Assembly (NCBI GenBank): GCA_029960085.1
Contig: JASCPG010000022.1
Location: 1-41,695 of the forward strand
Length of the DNA: 41,695 nucleotides
DNA from: Microbacteriaceae bacterium PS02067
GTDB taxonomy: Bacteria; Actinomycetota; Actinomycetes; Actinomycetales; Microbacteriaceae
Direction of reading: 5' to 3'
Shown: positions 18,181 through 26,482 of the stretch, one piece after another
Layout: each line of letters begins with the position of its first letter
Position numbering within the stretch: the stretch's first letter is position 1
Made by a program: the position numbers and the translations under genes
The notes under the pieces: generated by a model
What the model saw: only the letters and a program-made list of their open reading frames with translations
What the model was told of the DNA's origin: nothing
The model's database searches: none

Positions 18181-18972
18181 TCACCGTTGGGGCGAGGCGG
18201 CCTCTGCGAGGCCCTGAGCGCGGCCCTCCTCGAACGCCTCTCGAGCGCCTCGCGAGAACAGGTCTCGCTCGACCGGCCGCGGGATCGAGCGTGCGCCGGG
18301 CAGGTCCAGACCACCGACCAGATCATCGCGCCCGCGGATGACCGCGACCGGGCACCCACTGGCCTTCCGCTTGGCGAGATCGGCCGCGGATGCCAGTTCG
18401 TCGGCGACACACGGGCGTGTCACCGCGAGGGGCCGGCCACCGGCATCCACCTGTCCGCGCAGCTCCTCGAACACGTGGACGCCCGCGGCGCCGATCGCCG
18501 CGTCGGTCTGCCCGTCCCGCCATGCACGGCCGAGCGTGTCCGAGACGATGACGCCGATCCGCGCGCCGGTGCGAGAGCGCAGCCCCGCGGCGAGCGTCCG
18601 AGCGGAGGCATCCGGGTCCTCCGGAAGCAGCAGGATGATGCCGTCGGGCGTGTTGCTCGCGTCGATCCCCGCGGCGGCCGCGACGATCCCGAGTCTGCTC
18701 TCCACGATCCGGACCGCCCCCGTCGCGTCCTCCGCGACGACGCGGACGGTCTCGCGCGCGAGCGCCTGCTCCCGCTCCGATGCCGGCAACTGTCGCCCCT
18801 CGGCCTTCGACACGATCTTCGAGGTGACCACGAGGATGTCGCCGTCACGCAGCGTCCCGTCCGCGGCGGCGGCCACGAGGGCGACGAGGTCGTCTCCCGC
18901 AGATATCTCCGGGATGCCGGTCAGGGGCCAGATCCGCAGCTCGGCTGCGGGGGTGGATGGGGTGGGGGTCAC
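18181..18972 (-). CDS. cofE: Coenzyme F420-0:L-glutamate ligase (single-domain CofE/FbiB)
   Basis: This 263-residue protein adds gamma-linked glutamates to F420-0 using GTP. Family features are DGDILVVTSKIVSKAEGR near the N-terminus, IGVIVSDTLGRAWRDGQT in the middle and VADELASAADLAKRK further on. The mycobacterial FbiB carries a second, nitroreductase-like domain that reduces dehydro-F420-0. It is absent here, so that step needs another protein. The GTG start at 18972 lies six bases from a TATCGT box with no ribosome-binding site, suggesting a leaderless mRNA. It is divergent from cofD. Confidence 0.93.
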   Translation of the reverse strand: MTPTPSTPAAELRIWPLTGIPEISAGDDLVALVAAAADGTLRDGDILVVTSKIVSKAEGRQLPASEREQALARETVRVVAEDATGAVRIVESRLGIVAAAAGIDASNTPDGIILLLPEDPDASARTLAAGLRSRTGARIGVIVSDTLGRAWRDGQTDAAIGAAGVHVFEELRGQVDAGGRPLAVTRPCVADELASAADLAKRKASGCPVAVIRGRDDLVGGLDLPGARSIPRPVERDLFSRGAREAFEEGRAQGLAEAASPQR

Positions 18973-18978
18973 GAGCCC

Positions 18979-18984
18979 ACGATA
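18979..18984 (-). promoter_or_regulatory. -10 box for a leaderless cofE transcript
   Basis: TATCGT on the minus strand is followed by GGGCTC and then the cofE GTG. The spacing equals that of the divergent cofD box 20 bases away, so the two promoters lie back to back in a 44-bp gap. Confidence 0.55.
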
Positions 18985-19004
18985 GGCGGATGCCGGCGCC
19001 GTCG

Positions 19005-19010
19005 TACGCT
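19005..19010 (+). promoter_or_regulatory. -10 box for a leaderless cofD transcript
   Basis: TACGCT is followed by GGGGCC and the cofD ATG at 19017. No ribosome-binding site is visible between box and start, so translation probably begins at the first transcribed base. Confidence 0.55.
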
Positions 19011-19016
19011 GGGGCC

Positions 19017-19988
19017 ATGAATCGCTCCCCCCGTGTCGTCCTTCTCGCCGGCGGTGTCGGCGGGTCGACGTTCGCCGTCGGCCTGCGCGACGAAGTGCGC
19101 GAGCGTGGCGGTGAACTCACCGTCGTCTGCAACACCGGCGACGATCTGTGGCTCGCCGGAGTGCGTCTGCAGCCCGACGTGGATTCGATGCTCTACGCGC
19201 TCGCCGACGTCAAGGACACCATGAAAGGCTGGGGCCGACGCGGCGACTCGACGCGCGTCGCCGGCGAACTGCACGCGTGGGGCGTCGGCTGGGACTGGTT
19301 CGAACTCGGCGATCTCGATCTCGGTGCGCATCTCGCCCGCACGTCGTGGCTCCGCGAGGGCGCGAGCGTCAGCGAAGCGCTCCGTCGCCTTCAGAGCCGA
19401 TGGGACATCGGCGCGACGCTCCTGCCCATGACGGATGCCGAAGTCGACACCCGGGTCGTGACCGCCGAACGGACGATGCACTTCCAGGAGTGGTGGACCC
19501 GCTTTCGCGCCTCGATCCTGCCGGAGCGGTTCGACAACCCCGGAATCGAGACAGCCGTTCCCGCCCCGGGCATCTTCGATGCTCTCGCGCAGGCGGATGC
19601 CATCGTCGTGGCACCGTCGAACCCCGTCGTCTCGATCGATCCGATCCTCGCTGTCCCCGGAGTCCGGGGGGCCCTGCGCGCCGCGAGCGCACGGGTCGTG
19701 GGCGTCTCACCGATCATCGGCGGCGCGCCGGTGCGCGGGATGGCCGATATCTGCCTGCGGGTCGTGGGCGTCACCTGCAGCGCGGCCGGAGTGGCGGCGC
19801 ACTACGGTGCGCGCGAGTCGGGCGGGATCCTCGACGGCTGGATGATCGCCGATGAGGATGCCGCCGATCGCGCGGAGATCGACGCGCTGGGCGTCACCAC
19901 GACGGTCGCGCCGCTGTGGATGACTGACGCGGCGCATACGCGCGCAATGGCGGTGCGCGCGCTGGCCGCGGCGGAACTGCCCGGCTGA
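19017..19988 (+). CDS. cofD: 2-phospho-L-lactate (or dehydro form) transferase CofD/FbiA
   Basis: This 323-residue protein joins the deazaflavin FO to the guanylylated phospho-acid made by CofC. VVLLAGGVGGSTFAVGLRD opens the fold, NTGDDLWLAGVRLQPDVDS carries the FO-binding Asp, and APSNPVVSIDPILAVPG and SPIIGGAPVRGMADICL are family blocks. In mycobacteria the donor is PEP-derived, so the first product is dehydro-F420-0; the donor here is inferred. The ATG has a leaderless -10 box six bases upstream. It is divergent from cofE and convergent with the MocR gene. Confidence 0.95.
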   Translation: MNRSPRVVLLAGGVGGSTFAVGLRDEVRERGGELTVVCNTGDDLWLAGVRLQPDVDSMLYALADVKDTMKGWGRRGDSTRVAGELHAWGVGWDWFELGDLDLGAHLARTSWLREGASVSEALRRLQSRWDIGATLLPMTDAEVDTRVVTAERTMHFQEWWTRFRASILPERFDNPGIETAVPAPGIFDALAQADAIVVAPSNPVVSIDPILAVPGVRGALRAASARVVGVSPIIGGAPVRGMADICLRVVGVTCSAAGVAAHYGARESGGILDGWMIADEDAADRAEIDALGVTTTVAPLWMTDAAHTRAMAVRALAAAELPG

Positions 19989-20000
19989 GCGCGTTCAGCC
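19983..20000. terminator. Bidirectional hairpin between cofD and the MocR gene
   Basis: GGCTGA (19983-19988) and TCAGCC (19995-20000) pair around GCGCGT. The left arm holds the cofD stop and the right arm the stop of the convergent regulator gene, so the structure could end both transcripts. It is short and lacks a T-run. Confidence 0.4.
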
Positions 20001-21341
20001 TCCCGGCATCGTCGCGCTGGCGGCATCCGCGAGTGCCTCGGCCACCAGCCGGACGTTGGAGACGACCATTCCTGCCGTCACCCGCACGTGCGGCGTCGTC
20101 TCGGCACCGGGAGCGATGAACGGGGCGCCGGGGGCGACGGCGATCCCGGACGCCGCCAGACGGACGAGCGCAGCCCGCTGGTCCTGAACCGGCAGCCACA
20201 GATTGAAGCCGTCGGGGTGACCGACATCGACACCGGCCCGGCGCAGTGCAGCGGCGAGCCGGTCGGTGCGGTCCCGGTAGATCAACCGCGCGGCCTGGAC
20301 GCGCGCGATGGCAGTCGGGTCGGTGAGCAGCACGTAGAGGATCTTCTGCAGAAGACGCGACGTCCACGCCGGACCGAGCGTGCGGCGAGCCTGGATGCGC
20401 TGAACGAGCTCGGCGGGCCCGCCGAGCGCCGCGATGCGCAGATCGGGTCCGTGCGACTTCGCGAAGCTGCGCACGTGCACGACGCTCCCCGGGAGCCATC
20501 GTCCGAGTGTGACTGCCGGCGCACTGCAGATGAGGGCCGAGTGATCGCCTTCGATGACCGTGACCGGACGACGACCGGCGGAGCGCCCGATCAGATCCGC
20601 CAGAACGCGCGCGCGGTCGGGAGTCATCGAGACCCCGGTCGGATTCTGTGCGCGCGGCTGCAGCAGGAGGGCCGAGGGACCGCGGGACAGCGCACGGGCG
20701 AGCGACTCCGGGATGATGCCGTCGGCATCCAGCTCAACCGGGACAGGCACGGCATGCACGGCCTCGACGAGGTCGAAAAGATACGGGAAGCCGGGCGATT
20801 CCACGACGACCCGATCGCCGAAGCGCACGACCTGCTCGAGCGTTCGCGAGATGCCATCCATCGCCCCATCGACGATCGCGAGCGCCGCGACATCCGGCTG
20901 CGGCCAGCTGCGGCGAAGCAGTTCTTCCAGTTCGGGGAGCGTCGGCACCTCCGAATAGCGCCCCGTGTCGGCTCGAGCTGCCAGATGCGGCAGCGCCGCG
21001 TCGAGCGCCGGCAGCATCGCCGCGTCGGGAGTGCCGCCCGACAGATCGAGCCGGATGTTCCCGGTGTCGCCGTTCAGGCCCTGTACCCGCGGACTCAACC
21101 ACTCCGCGGGCCGTGAGCGCACGAAGGAGCCGGCGCGACCGCGCGAGACGATCACGCCGGAAGCAGACAGTGCACTCCAGGCCGTCGACACGGTCCCGAT
21201 CGACACCCCGAGGCGGGCCGCCACCTCGCGCACCGTGGGAAGTCGTTCCCCCGGGGCGAGATCACCCGCCTCGACGTGTCGAGAGATCTCCGCCGCGATG
21301 CCGAACGGGGTGCGATCCTCGATCGCTTCGAGACGGATCAC
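19995..21341 (-). CDS. MocR-type regulator (GntR HTH fused to a class I aminotransferase-like domain)
   Basis: This 448-residue protein has a winged helix-turn-helix at about 13-75 (GERLPTVREVAARLGVSIGT). An aminotransferase fold runs from about 95 on, with the PLP-site Lys295 in RSFAKSHGPD and NPTG at 233-236. MocR proteins such as GabR and TauR sense amino compounds as PLP adducts. Its divergent position before an operon that should produce beta-alanine-type amines suggests such an effector, which is inference. The GTG start at 21341 has AGAGG upstream. A perfect palindrome lies in the shared 127-bp gap. Confidence 0.92.
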   Translation of the reverse strand: MIRLEAIEDRTPFGIAAEISRHVEAGDLAPGERLPTVREVAARLGVSIGTVSTAWSALSASGVIVSRGRAGSFVRSRPAEWLSPRVQGLNGDTGNIRLDLSGGTPDAAMLPALDAALPHLAARADTGRYSEVPTLPELEELLRRSWPQPDVAALAIVDGAMDGISRTLEQVVRFGDRVVVESPGFPYLFDLVEAVHAVPVPVELDADGIIPESLARALSRGPSALLLQPRAQNPTGVSMTPDRARVLADLIGRSAGRRPVTVIEGDHSALICSAPAVTLGRWLPGSVVHVRSFAKSHGPDLRIAALGGPAELVQRIQARRTLGPAWTSRLLQKILYVLLTDPTAIARVQAARLIYRDRTDRLAAALRRAGVDVGHPDGFNLWLPVQDQRAALVRLAASGIAVAPGAPFIAPGAETTPHVRVTAGMVVSNVRLVAEALADAASATMPGG

Positions 21342-21413
21342 GGATGCCTCTCATCTCTCGTGACCCTCCACCGAAGTGTTACGGCGGCGTCACAGTCAGA
21401 AACGGTCGCGAAA

Positions 21414-21428
21414 TGTTCAAGTTGAACA
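21414..21428. promoter_or_regulatory. Perfect 15-nt palindrome, candidate operator
   Basis: TGTTCAA-G-TTGAACA is an exact inverted repeat with 7-bp arms. It is AT-rich in a GC-rich setting, 40 bases before the first gene of the catabolic operon and 72 bases from the MocR gene start. Its position makes it the obvious binding site for the divergent regulator or another repressor. MocR proteins are better known for direct repeats, so the binder is uncertain. Confidence 0.6.
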
Positions 21429-21468
21429 GTATCAGAAGCAGCGGTGAAGCCTTCGAAAGGACAGACAG

Positions 21469-22317
21469 ATGGTCACAGTGCGCGCAGCGATCACGCAGAC
21501 GACGTGGACCGGCGACAAGGAATCGATGCTGGACAAGCATGAGCAGTTCGCGCGCGACGCGGCCGCTCAGGGCGCCCAGGTCATCTGCTTCCAGGAGCTC
21601 TTCTACGGCCCGTACTTCGGGATCACGCAGGACAAGAAGTACTACCGCTACGCGGAGCCCGTCGACGGACCCATCGTGCAGCGGTTCGCGGCGCTCGCCC
21701 GCGAGCTCCACATGGTGATGGTCCTCCCGATCTACGAAGAGGCGCAGACCGGGGTGTACTACAACACGGCCGTCGTCGTCGACGCCGACGGCACGATCCT
21801 CGGCAGCTACCGCAAGAACCACATCCCGCACGTGGAGAAGTTCTGGGAGAAGTTCTACTTCCGTCCGGGCAACCTCGGCTACCCCGTCTTCGACACTGCC
21901 GTCGGCAAGGTCGGCGTCGTGATCTGCTACGACCGCCACTTCCCCGAGGGCTGGCGGGAACTCGGGCTGAACGGCGCACACCTCGCGTTCAACCCCAATG
22001 CCACCAAGCCCGGGCTCTCCAACCGGCTGTGGCAGATCGAGCAGCCGGCCGCCGCCGTGGCGAACGGCTACTTCGTGCTGGCTCCGAACCGTGTCGGGCT
22101 CGAGGACAACGAGTACGGCGACGAGGCGGTGTTCTTCTACGGCAACAGCCAGGTCGTCGACCCGCGCGGCAACTACGTCGGTGAACTCGGGTCGTCCGAG
22201 CACGAGGAACTGCTCATCCGCGACCTCGACATGGACCTCGTGCAGGAGATGCGCGACGACTGGCAGTTCTATCGCGACCGCCGCCCCGACACCTACGGCG
22301 AGATCACGGCCCCCTGA
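21469..22317 (+). CDS. Nitrilase-superfamily amidohydrolase, beta-ureidopropionase-like
   Basis: This 282-residue protein has the nitrilase triad: Glu43 in CFQELFYG, Lys116 in SYRKNHIP and Cys153 in VVICYDRHFPE. GNLGYPVFDT and NRVGLEDNEYGD fit N-carbamoyl-beta-amino acid or N-carbamoylputrescine amidases. Next to a dihydropyrimidinase, the likely reaction is N-carbamoyl-beta-alanine (or beta-aminoisobutyrate) to the amine, CO2 and ammonia. An AAAGGA ribosome-binding site precedes the ATG. It is the first gene of the operon, 19 bases before the hydantoinase gene. N-carbamoyl-D-amino acid hydrolysis is an alternative. Confidence 0.88.
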   Translation: MVTVRAAITQTTWTGDKESMLDKHEQFARDAAAQGAQVICFQELFYGPYFGITQDKKYYRYAEPVDGPIVQRFAALARELHMVMVLPIYEEAQTGVYYNTAVVVDADGTILGSYRKNHIPHVEKFWEKFYFRPGNLGYPVFDTAVGKVGVVICYDRHFPEGWRELGLNGAHLAFNPNATKPGLSNRLWQIEQPAAAVANGYFVLAPNRVGLEDNEYGDEAVFFYGNSQVVDPRGNYVGELGSSEHEELLIRDLDMDLVQEMRDDWQFYRDRRPDTYGEITAP

Positions 22318-22336
22318 CACGCGAAAGGACCGCATC

Positions 22337-23770
22337 ATGGCCACCACCCTGATCGCCGGCGGCACGGTCGTCAACGCGACCGGCACCGGCAAGGCGGATG
22401 TCCTCATCGACGGCGAGACCATCGTCGCCGTGCTCGCTCCGGGGTCGACGCTGCTCGGCCATGACCTGGGCGCGACGGTCGACACCGTCATCGACGCCAC
22501 CGGGAAGTACGTCATCCCCGGCGGGATCGATGCGCACACGCACATGGAGATGCCCTTCGGCGGCACCTTCGCGAGCGACACGTTCGAGACCGGCACGCGT
22601 GCGGCCGCGTGGGGCGGCACCACCAGCATCGTCGACTTCGTCGTGCAGTATCCCGACCAGAACATCCTCGAGCAGTACCGCGCGTGGCACGAGAAGGCGG
22701 CGGGCAACTGCGCGATCGACTACGGATTCCACCAGATCCTGTCGGATGTCCAGGACTCCTCCCTGACCGCGATGGACGAGCTCATCACCGAGGGCGTCAC
22801 GAGCTTCAAGCTCTTCACCGCGTACAAGGGCGTGTTCCTCTCGGACGACGGTCAGATCTTCCGGGCGTTCCAGCGCGCCGCCGACAACGGCGCGATGATG
22901 ATGATGCACGCCGAAAACGGCTCCATCATCGACGTGCTGCAGCAGCAGGCGATCGCCGCCGGCCGCACCTCTCCGGTCTTCCACGGCACCACGCGTCCGT
23001 GGCAGACCGAGGAGGAGGCCACGCACCGGGTCATCATGATCGCCGACATGACGAAGGCGCCGCTATACGTCGTCCACGTCTCGGCGAAGCAGGCGGTCGA
23101 GCAGATCGCCGCCGCGCGCGACCGCGGGATGAACGTGTTCGGGGAGACCTGCCCGCAGTACCTGTATCTGTCGCTCGAGGAGCAGCTCGCCGCCGTCAGC
23201 GAGCAGTGGGGCGAGCTCGAAGGCGCGAAGTGGGTGTGCTCCACTCCCCTGCGCTCGCGGGCGGAGGGCCACCAGAACCACATGTGGCAGGCGCTGCGGA
23301 CGAACGACCTGCAGATGGTCTCCACCGACCACTGCCCGTTCTGCATGAAGGACCAGAAGGAGCTCGGCCGAGGCGACTTCACCAAGATCCCGAACGGCAT
23401 GGGCAGCGTCGAGAACCGAATGGATCTCATGTACCAGGGTGTCGTCGAGGGGCGCATCTCTCTGGAGCGCTGGGTGGAGGTCACTTCCACGACGCCGGCC
23501 CGCATGTTCGGCATGTACGGCAAGAAGGGCGTCATCCAACCGGGCGCCGATGGCGACGTCGTCGTCTACGACCCGAACGGCACCACCACGATCAGCGTCG
23601 ACACGCATCACATGAACATCGATTACTCGGCTTGGGAGGGCTGGAAGGTCGACGGGCACGTCGACACCGTGATCTCGCGCGGCCGGGTGATCGTCGACAA
23701 CGGCCAGTACCTGGGCGACAAGTCGCACGGGCGCTACATCAAGCGCGGCCTGAGCCAGTACCTGATCTGA
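22337..23770 (+). CDS. hydA: Dihydropyrimidinase / D-hydantoinase
   Basis: This 477-residue binuclear metal hydrolase opens cyclic ureides such as dihydrouracil and hydantoins to N-carbamoyl amino acids. His67 and His69 lie in IDAHTHMEMPF. The carbamylated Lys158 is in TSFKLFTAYKG. MMMHAENG and LYVVHVSAKQA supply later metal His residues, and STDHCPF carries the catalytic-side Asp. Length and order are those of hydantoinases, not of allantoinase or dihydroorotase. The ATG at 22337 follows AAAGGA. The product would feed the preceding amidase. Confidence 0.94.
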   Translation: MATTLIAGGTVVNATGTGKADVLIDGETIVAVLAPGSTLLGHDLGATVDTVIDATGKYVIPGGIDAHTHMEMPFGGTFASDTFETGTRAAAWGGTTSIVDFVVQYPDQNILEQYRAWHEKAAGNCAIDYGFHQILSDVQDSSLTAMDELITEGVTSFKLFTAYKGVFLSDDGQIFRAFQRAADNGAMMMMHAENGSIIDVLQQQAIAAGRTSPVFHGTTRPWQTEEEATHRVIMIADMTKAPLYVVHVSAKQAVEQIAAARDRGMNVFGETCPQYLYLSLEEQLAAVSEQWGELEGAKWVCSTPLRSRAEGHQNHMWQALRTNDLQMVSTDHCPFCMKDQKELGRGDFTKIPNGMGSVENRMDLMYQGVVEGRISLERWVEVTSTTPARMFGMYGKKGVIQPGADGDVVVYDPNGTTTISVDTHHMNIDYSAWEGWKVDGHVDTVISRGRVIVDNGQYLGDKSHGRYIKRGLSQYLI

Positions 23771-23778
23771 GGAGTGAC

Positions 23779-24795
23779 ATGGACTTCGGAGTTGTCCTGC
23801 AGACCAATCCCCCCGCGGCCCGCACCGTCCAGCTCGCCCAGCTGGCGGAGGCGCACGGGTTCAGCCACGTGTGGACGTTCGATTCGCACCTGCTGTGGGA
23901 GGAGCCGTACGTCGTCCACTCGGCCATCCTGAATGCCACCCGTCGCGTCGTCGTCGGCCCGTTCGTGACGAATCCGGCCACGCGCGACTGGACGGTGACC
24001 GCCTCGGTCTTCGCCACGCTCAACGAGATGTACGGCAACCGCACGATCTGCGGCATCGGGCGCGGCGACTCGGCCGTTCGTGCGACCAACGGCAAGCCGA
24101 CCACGCTCGCGCAGCTGCGTGAATCGATCCATGTGATCCGCGAGCTCGGCAACTCGCGGCCGGTGGAGTACCAGGGGGCGACGGTCCAGTTCCCCTGGAG
24201 CCGAGGTTCGGAGCTGGACGTCTGGGTTGCGGCGTACGGTCCGCTCGCATTGAAGCTCACGGGCGAGGTCGGCGACGGGTTCATCCTGCAGCTGGCGGAT
24301 CTGGACATCGCGGAGTGGATGATCGCGACCGTCAAGGATGCCGCGGCGGCGGCCGGGCGCGACCCCGAGTCGATCGCCTTCTGCGTCGCCGCACCGATGT
24401 ACATCGGGGACGACTGGGAGCACATGCGCGAGCAGTGCCGCTGGTTCGGCGGCATGGTGGGCAACCACGTGGCCGACATCGTCTCCAAGTACGGGCCCTC
24501 CGGCGAGGTGCCGCGGGCACTCACCGACTACATCGAAGGCCGCACGGGATACGACTACAACTCGCACGGCAAGGCATCCAACGACCACGTCGACTTCGTC
24601 CCCGATGAGATCGTCGACCGCTTCTGCCTTCTCGGTACGGCCGAGGAGCACATCGCGAAACTCGAGCGACTCGCCGCGATCGGGGTCACCCAGTTCGCCG
24701 GCTACCTCCAGCACGACAACAAGGAGGAGACCCTGCGCGCGTACGGGGAGACGGTGATCCCGGCGCTCACCGAGAGGGTGACGGCCACGCGATGA
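23779..24795 (+). CDS. LLM-class F420-dependent oxidoreductase (TIGR03842-like)
   Basis: This 338-residue luciferase-like protein begins MDFGVVLQTNPPAARTVQ and contains CGIGRGDSAVRATNGKP, QCRWFGGMVGNHVADIV and VPDEIVDRFCLLGTAEEH. From memory these match the TIGR03842 group of putative F420 enzymes, related to methylene-tetrahydromethanopterin reductase, with no assigned substrate. It starts 8 bases after hydA behind a GGAG site and overlaps the next permease gene (ATGA). In a pyrimidine-type operon lacking a dihydropyrimidine dehydrogenase, it is the only candidate for a ring-reducing step. That role is inferred. Confidence 0.87.
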   Translation: MDFGVVLQTNPPAARTVQLAQLAEAHGFSHVWTFDSHLLWEEPYVVHSAILNATRRVVVGPFVTNPATRDWTVTASVFATLNEMYGNRTICGIGRGDSAVRATNGKPTTLAQLRESIHVIRELGNSRPVEYQGATVQFPWSRGSELDVWVAAYGPLALKLTGEVGDGFILQLADLDIAEWMIATVKDAAAAAGRDPESIAFCVAAPMYIGDDWEHMREQCRWFGGMVGNHVADIVSKYGPSGEVPRALTDYIEGRTGYDYNSHGKASNDHVDFVPDEIVDRFCLLGTAEEHIAKLERLAAIGVTQFAGYLQHDNKEETLRAYGETVIPALTERVTATR

Positions 24796-25667
24796 GGGGG
24801 TCACGCCTGCGCCCCGTCCTCCTCGGCATCACCGGCGTGGTCCTGCTCGCCGTGATCTGGGAGGTCTACAAGGCCGTCGCGCCCGCCGACGGCGTCGCGG
24901 TCGCGGGCCTGACCGTCCTCCCCCGCACGAGCGATGTCGCCATGCCGCATCTGTGGGACATGGTCGCACGCGCGATGGAGCCGGTCACGCGCACCCCGGG
25001 GGCGCCGCCCCTGTGGGCCGCGACGCTGCAGGCCGCGTCGGTCACGCTCGGGATCGCCGCCGTCGGATGGCTCCTCGGGGTCGCGGTCGGGTTCCTCATC
25101 GCCATGCTGATGCAGCGGTTCCGGACGGCGGAGTCGGCGCTGCTGCCGTGGGTCGTGCTGAGCCAGACCGTGCCGCTCATCGCGCTCGCGCCCGTCGTGC
25201 GCAACTGGGGTACGCGCATCCAGTTCGGCGACTTCCACTGGGACAACTGGATGTCGGTCGCGGTCATCGCGAGCTATCTCGCCTTCTTCCCCGTCTCGAT
25301 CGGTGCTCTCCGCGGATTCACGTCGCCCGACAGCGCACAACTCGACCTGATGCGCTCGTACGGCATCGGCTGGTGGCGCACGTTCACGCGTCTGCGCCTG
25401 CCGGCGAGTGTGCCGTACCTCATCCCGGCGCTGCGACTCGCTGCCGCCAACGCGGTGGTCGGCACCGTCGTCGCCGAGGTGTCCATCGGCATGCGAGGCG
25501 GGATCGGCCGGGCCATCGTCGAGTTCGCCGCGAGTGCGAGCTCGGACCCGCCCAAGCAGTGGTCGCCCATCTTCGGCGCGGTTCTCATCGGATTGATCGC
25601 CGCCGGTTTCGTGGTCCTCATCGGCGCCCTGCTGCGCCGCTATCGCAGAGTGGAGGTGAACGGATGA
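24792..25667 (+). CDS. ABC transporter permease (NMT1/THI5-type importer), first subunit
   Basis: This 291-residue protein has about six hydrophobic helices. A cytoplasmic EAA-type loop reads LMRSYGIGWWRTFTRLRLP before SVPYLIPALR. That is the SsuC/TauC/ThiX-like permease pattern. The N-terminal helix is followed by a long external loop. It overlaps the LLM gene at its start and the ATPase gene at its stop (both ATGA). With the second permease it probably forms a heterodimer. The substrate is unknown; the context suggests a pyrimidine, hydantoin or ureido compound. Confidence 0.9.
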   Translation: MRGSRLRPVLLGITGVVLLAVIWEVYKAVAPADGVAVAGLTVLPRTSDVAMPHLWDMVARAMEPVTRTPGAPPLWAATLQAASVTLGIAAVGWLLGVAVGFLIAMLMQRFRTAESALLPWVVLSQTVPLIALAPVVRNWGTRIQFGDFHWDNWMSVAVIASYLAFFPVSIGALRGFTSPDSAQLDLMRSYGIGWWRTFTRLRLPASVPYLIPALRLAAANAVVGTVVAEVSIGMRGGIGRAIVEFAASASSDPPKQWSPIFGAVLIGLIAAGFVVLIGALLRRYRRVEVNG

Positions 25668-26482
25668 GTTCGAGCACGAATGCGGCGCCGGCAGTCCGGG
25701 TCGCTCAGGTTTCGAAGACATTCCGCACCGGCAAGGGCGCTCAGGTCCACGCCCTCGAAGACATCGACCTGGAGATCGCGCCGGGCGAGTTCGTCTCGCT
25801 GATCGGACCCTCCGGGTGCGGCAAGTCGACGCTCATGCGCCTGATCGCCGATCTCGACTCCGCAACGTCGGGAACGCTGGAGGTGTTCGGCAAGACGGCC
25901 CGGCGCGCACGGCTGGATCAGGACTACGGCATCGCGTTCCAGCAGGCGGGACTCCTGCCCTGGCGGACCGTCCGCGCCAACGTGGAGCTTCCCCTCGACC
26001 TCCACGGGACCGAGCGGGCGACCCGCCGGGCCCGCGTGGACGAACTGCTCTCGCTGGTCGGTCTGAGCGATTTCGCCGATAAGTATCCCGACCAGTTGTC
26101 GGGCGGCATGCAGCAGCGCGTCGCGATCGCGCGTGCCTTCGCGGAGAAGCCGAAGCTCCTCCTGATGGACGAACCGTTCGGCGCGCTCGACGAGATGACC
26201 CGCGAGACCATGCAGACCGAGCTCGCGCGCATCTGCGCCGAGACGGGCGCCGCGGTCGTGTTCGTGACGCACTCGATTCCCGAGGCCGTGTTCCTCTCCG
26301 ACCGCGTCGTGGTCATGTCCGCCAGGCCGGGGCGCATCACGACCGTGCTGCCGATGAACCTGCAGGGCGAGCGCACGGAGGACCTCCGCGAGGAGGCCAC
26401 CTTCTTCGAACGCGTCAGCGCGGTGCGCGAGGCGCTGCACGGCGCTCCCCACACGGGGGCGCGCGGGGTGGAGAACCGATGA
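25664..26482 (+). CDS. ABC transporter ATP-binding protein
   Basis: This 272-residue ATPase has Walker A GPSGCGKST (48-56), the Q-loop near FQQAGLLPW, the signature LSGGMQQR (145-152), Walker B LLLMDEP and the switch His in FVTHSIPEAVFLSDRV. It is the NitT/TauT type of nucleotide-binding subunit. The ATG at 25664 overlaps the previous stop, and its own stop overlaps the second permease start, so transporter subunits are made in fixed ratio. Confidence 0.95.
   Translation: MSSSTNAAPAVRVAQVSKTFRTGKGAQVHALEDIDLEIAPGEFVSLIGPSGCGKSTLMRLIADLDSATSGTLEVFGKTARRARLDQDYGIAFQQAGLLPWRTVRANVELPLDLHGTERATRRARVDELLSLVGLSDFADKYPDQLSGGMQQRVAIARAFAEKPKLLLMDEPFGALDEMTRETMQTELARICAETGAAVVFVTHSIPEAVFLSDRVVVMSARPGRITTVLPMNLQGERTEDLREEATFFERVSAVREALHGAPHTGARGVENR

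Noticed and set aside
23779..24795. RutA-type pyrimidine monooxygenase
   Set aside because: The sequence lines up by memory with the TIGR03842 F420 group and not RutA, no other rut genes are present, and the accompanying hydrolases belong to the reductive route.
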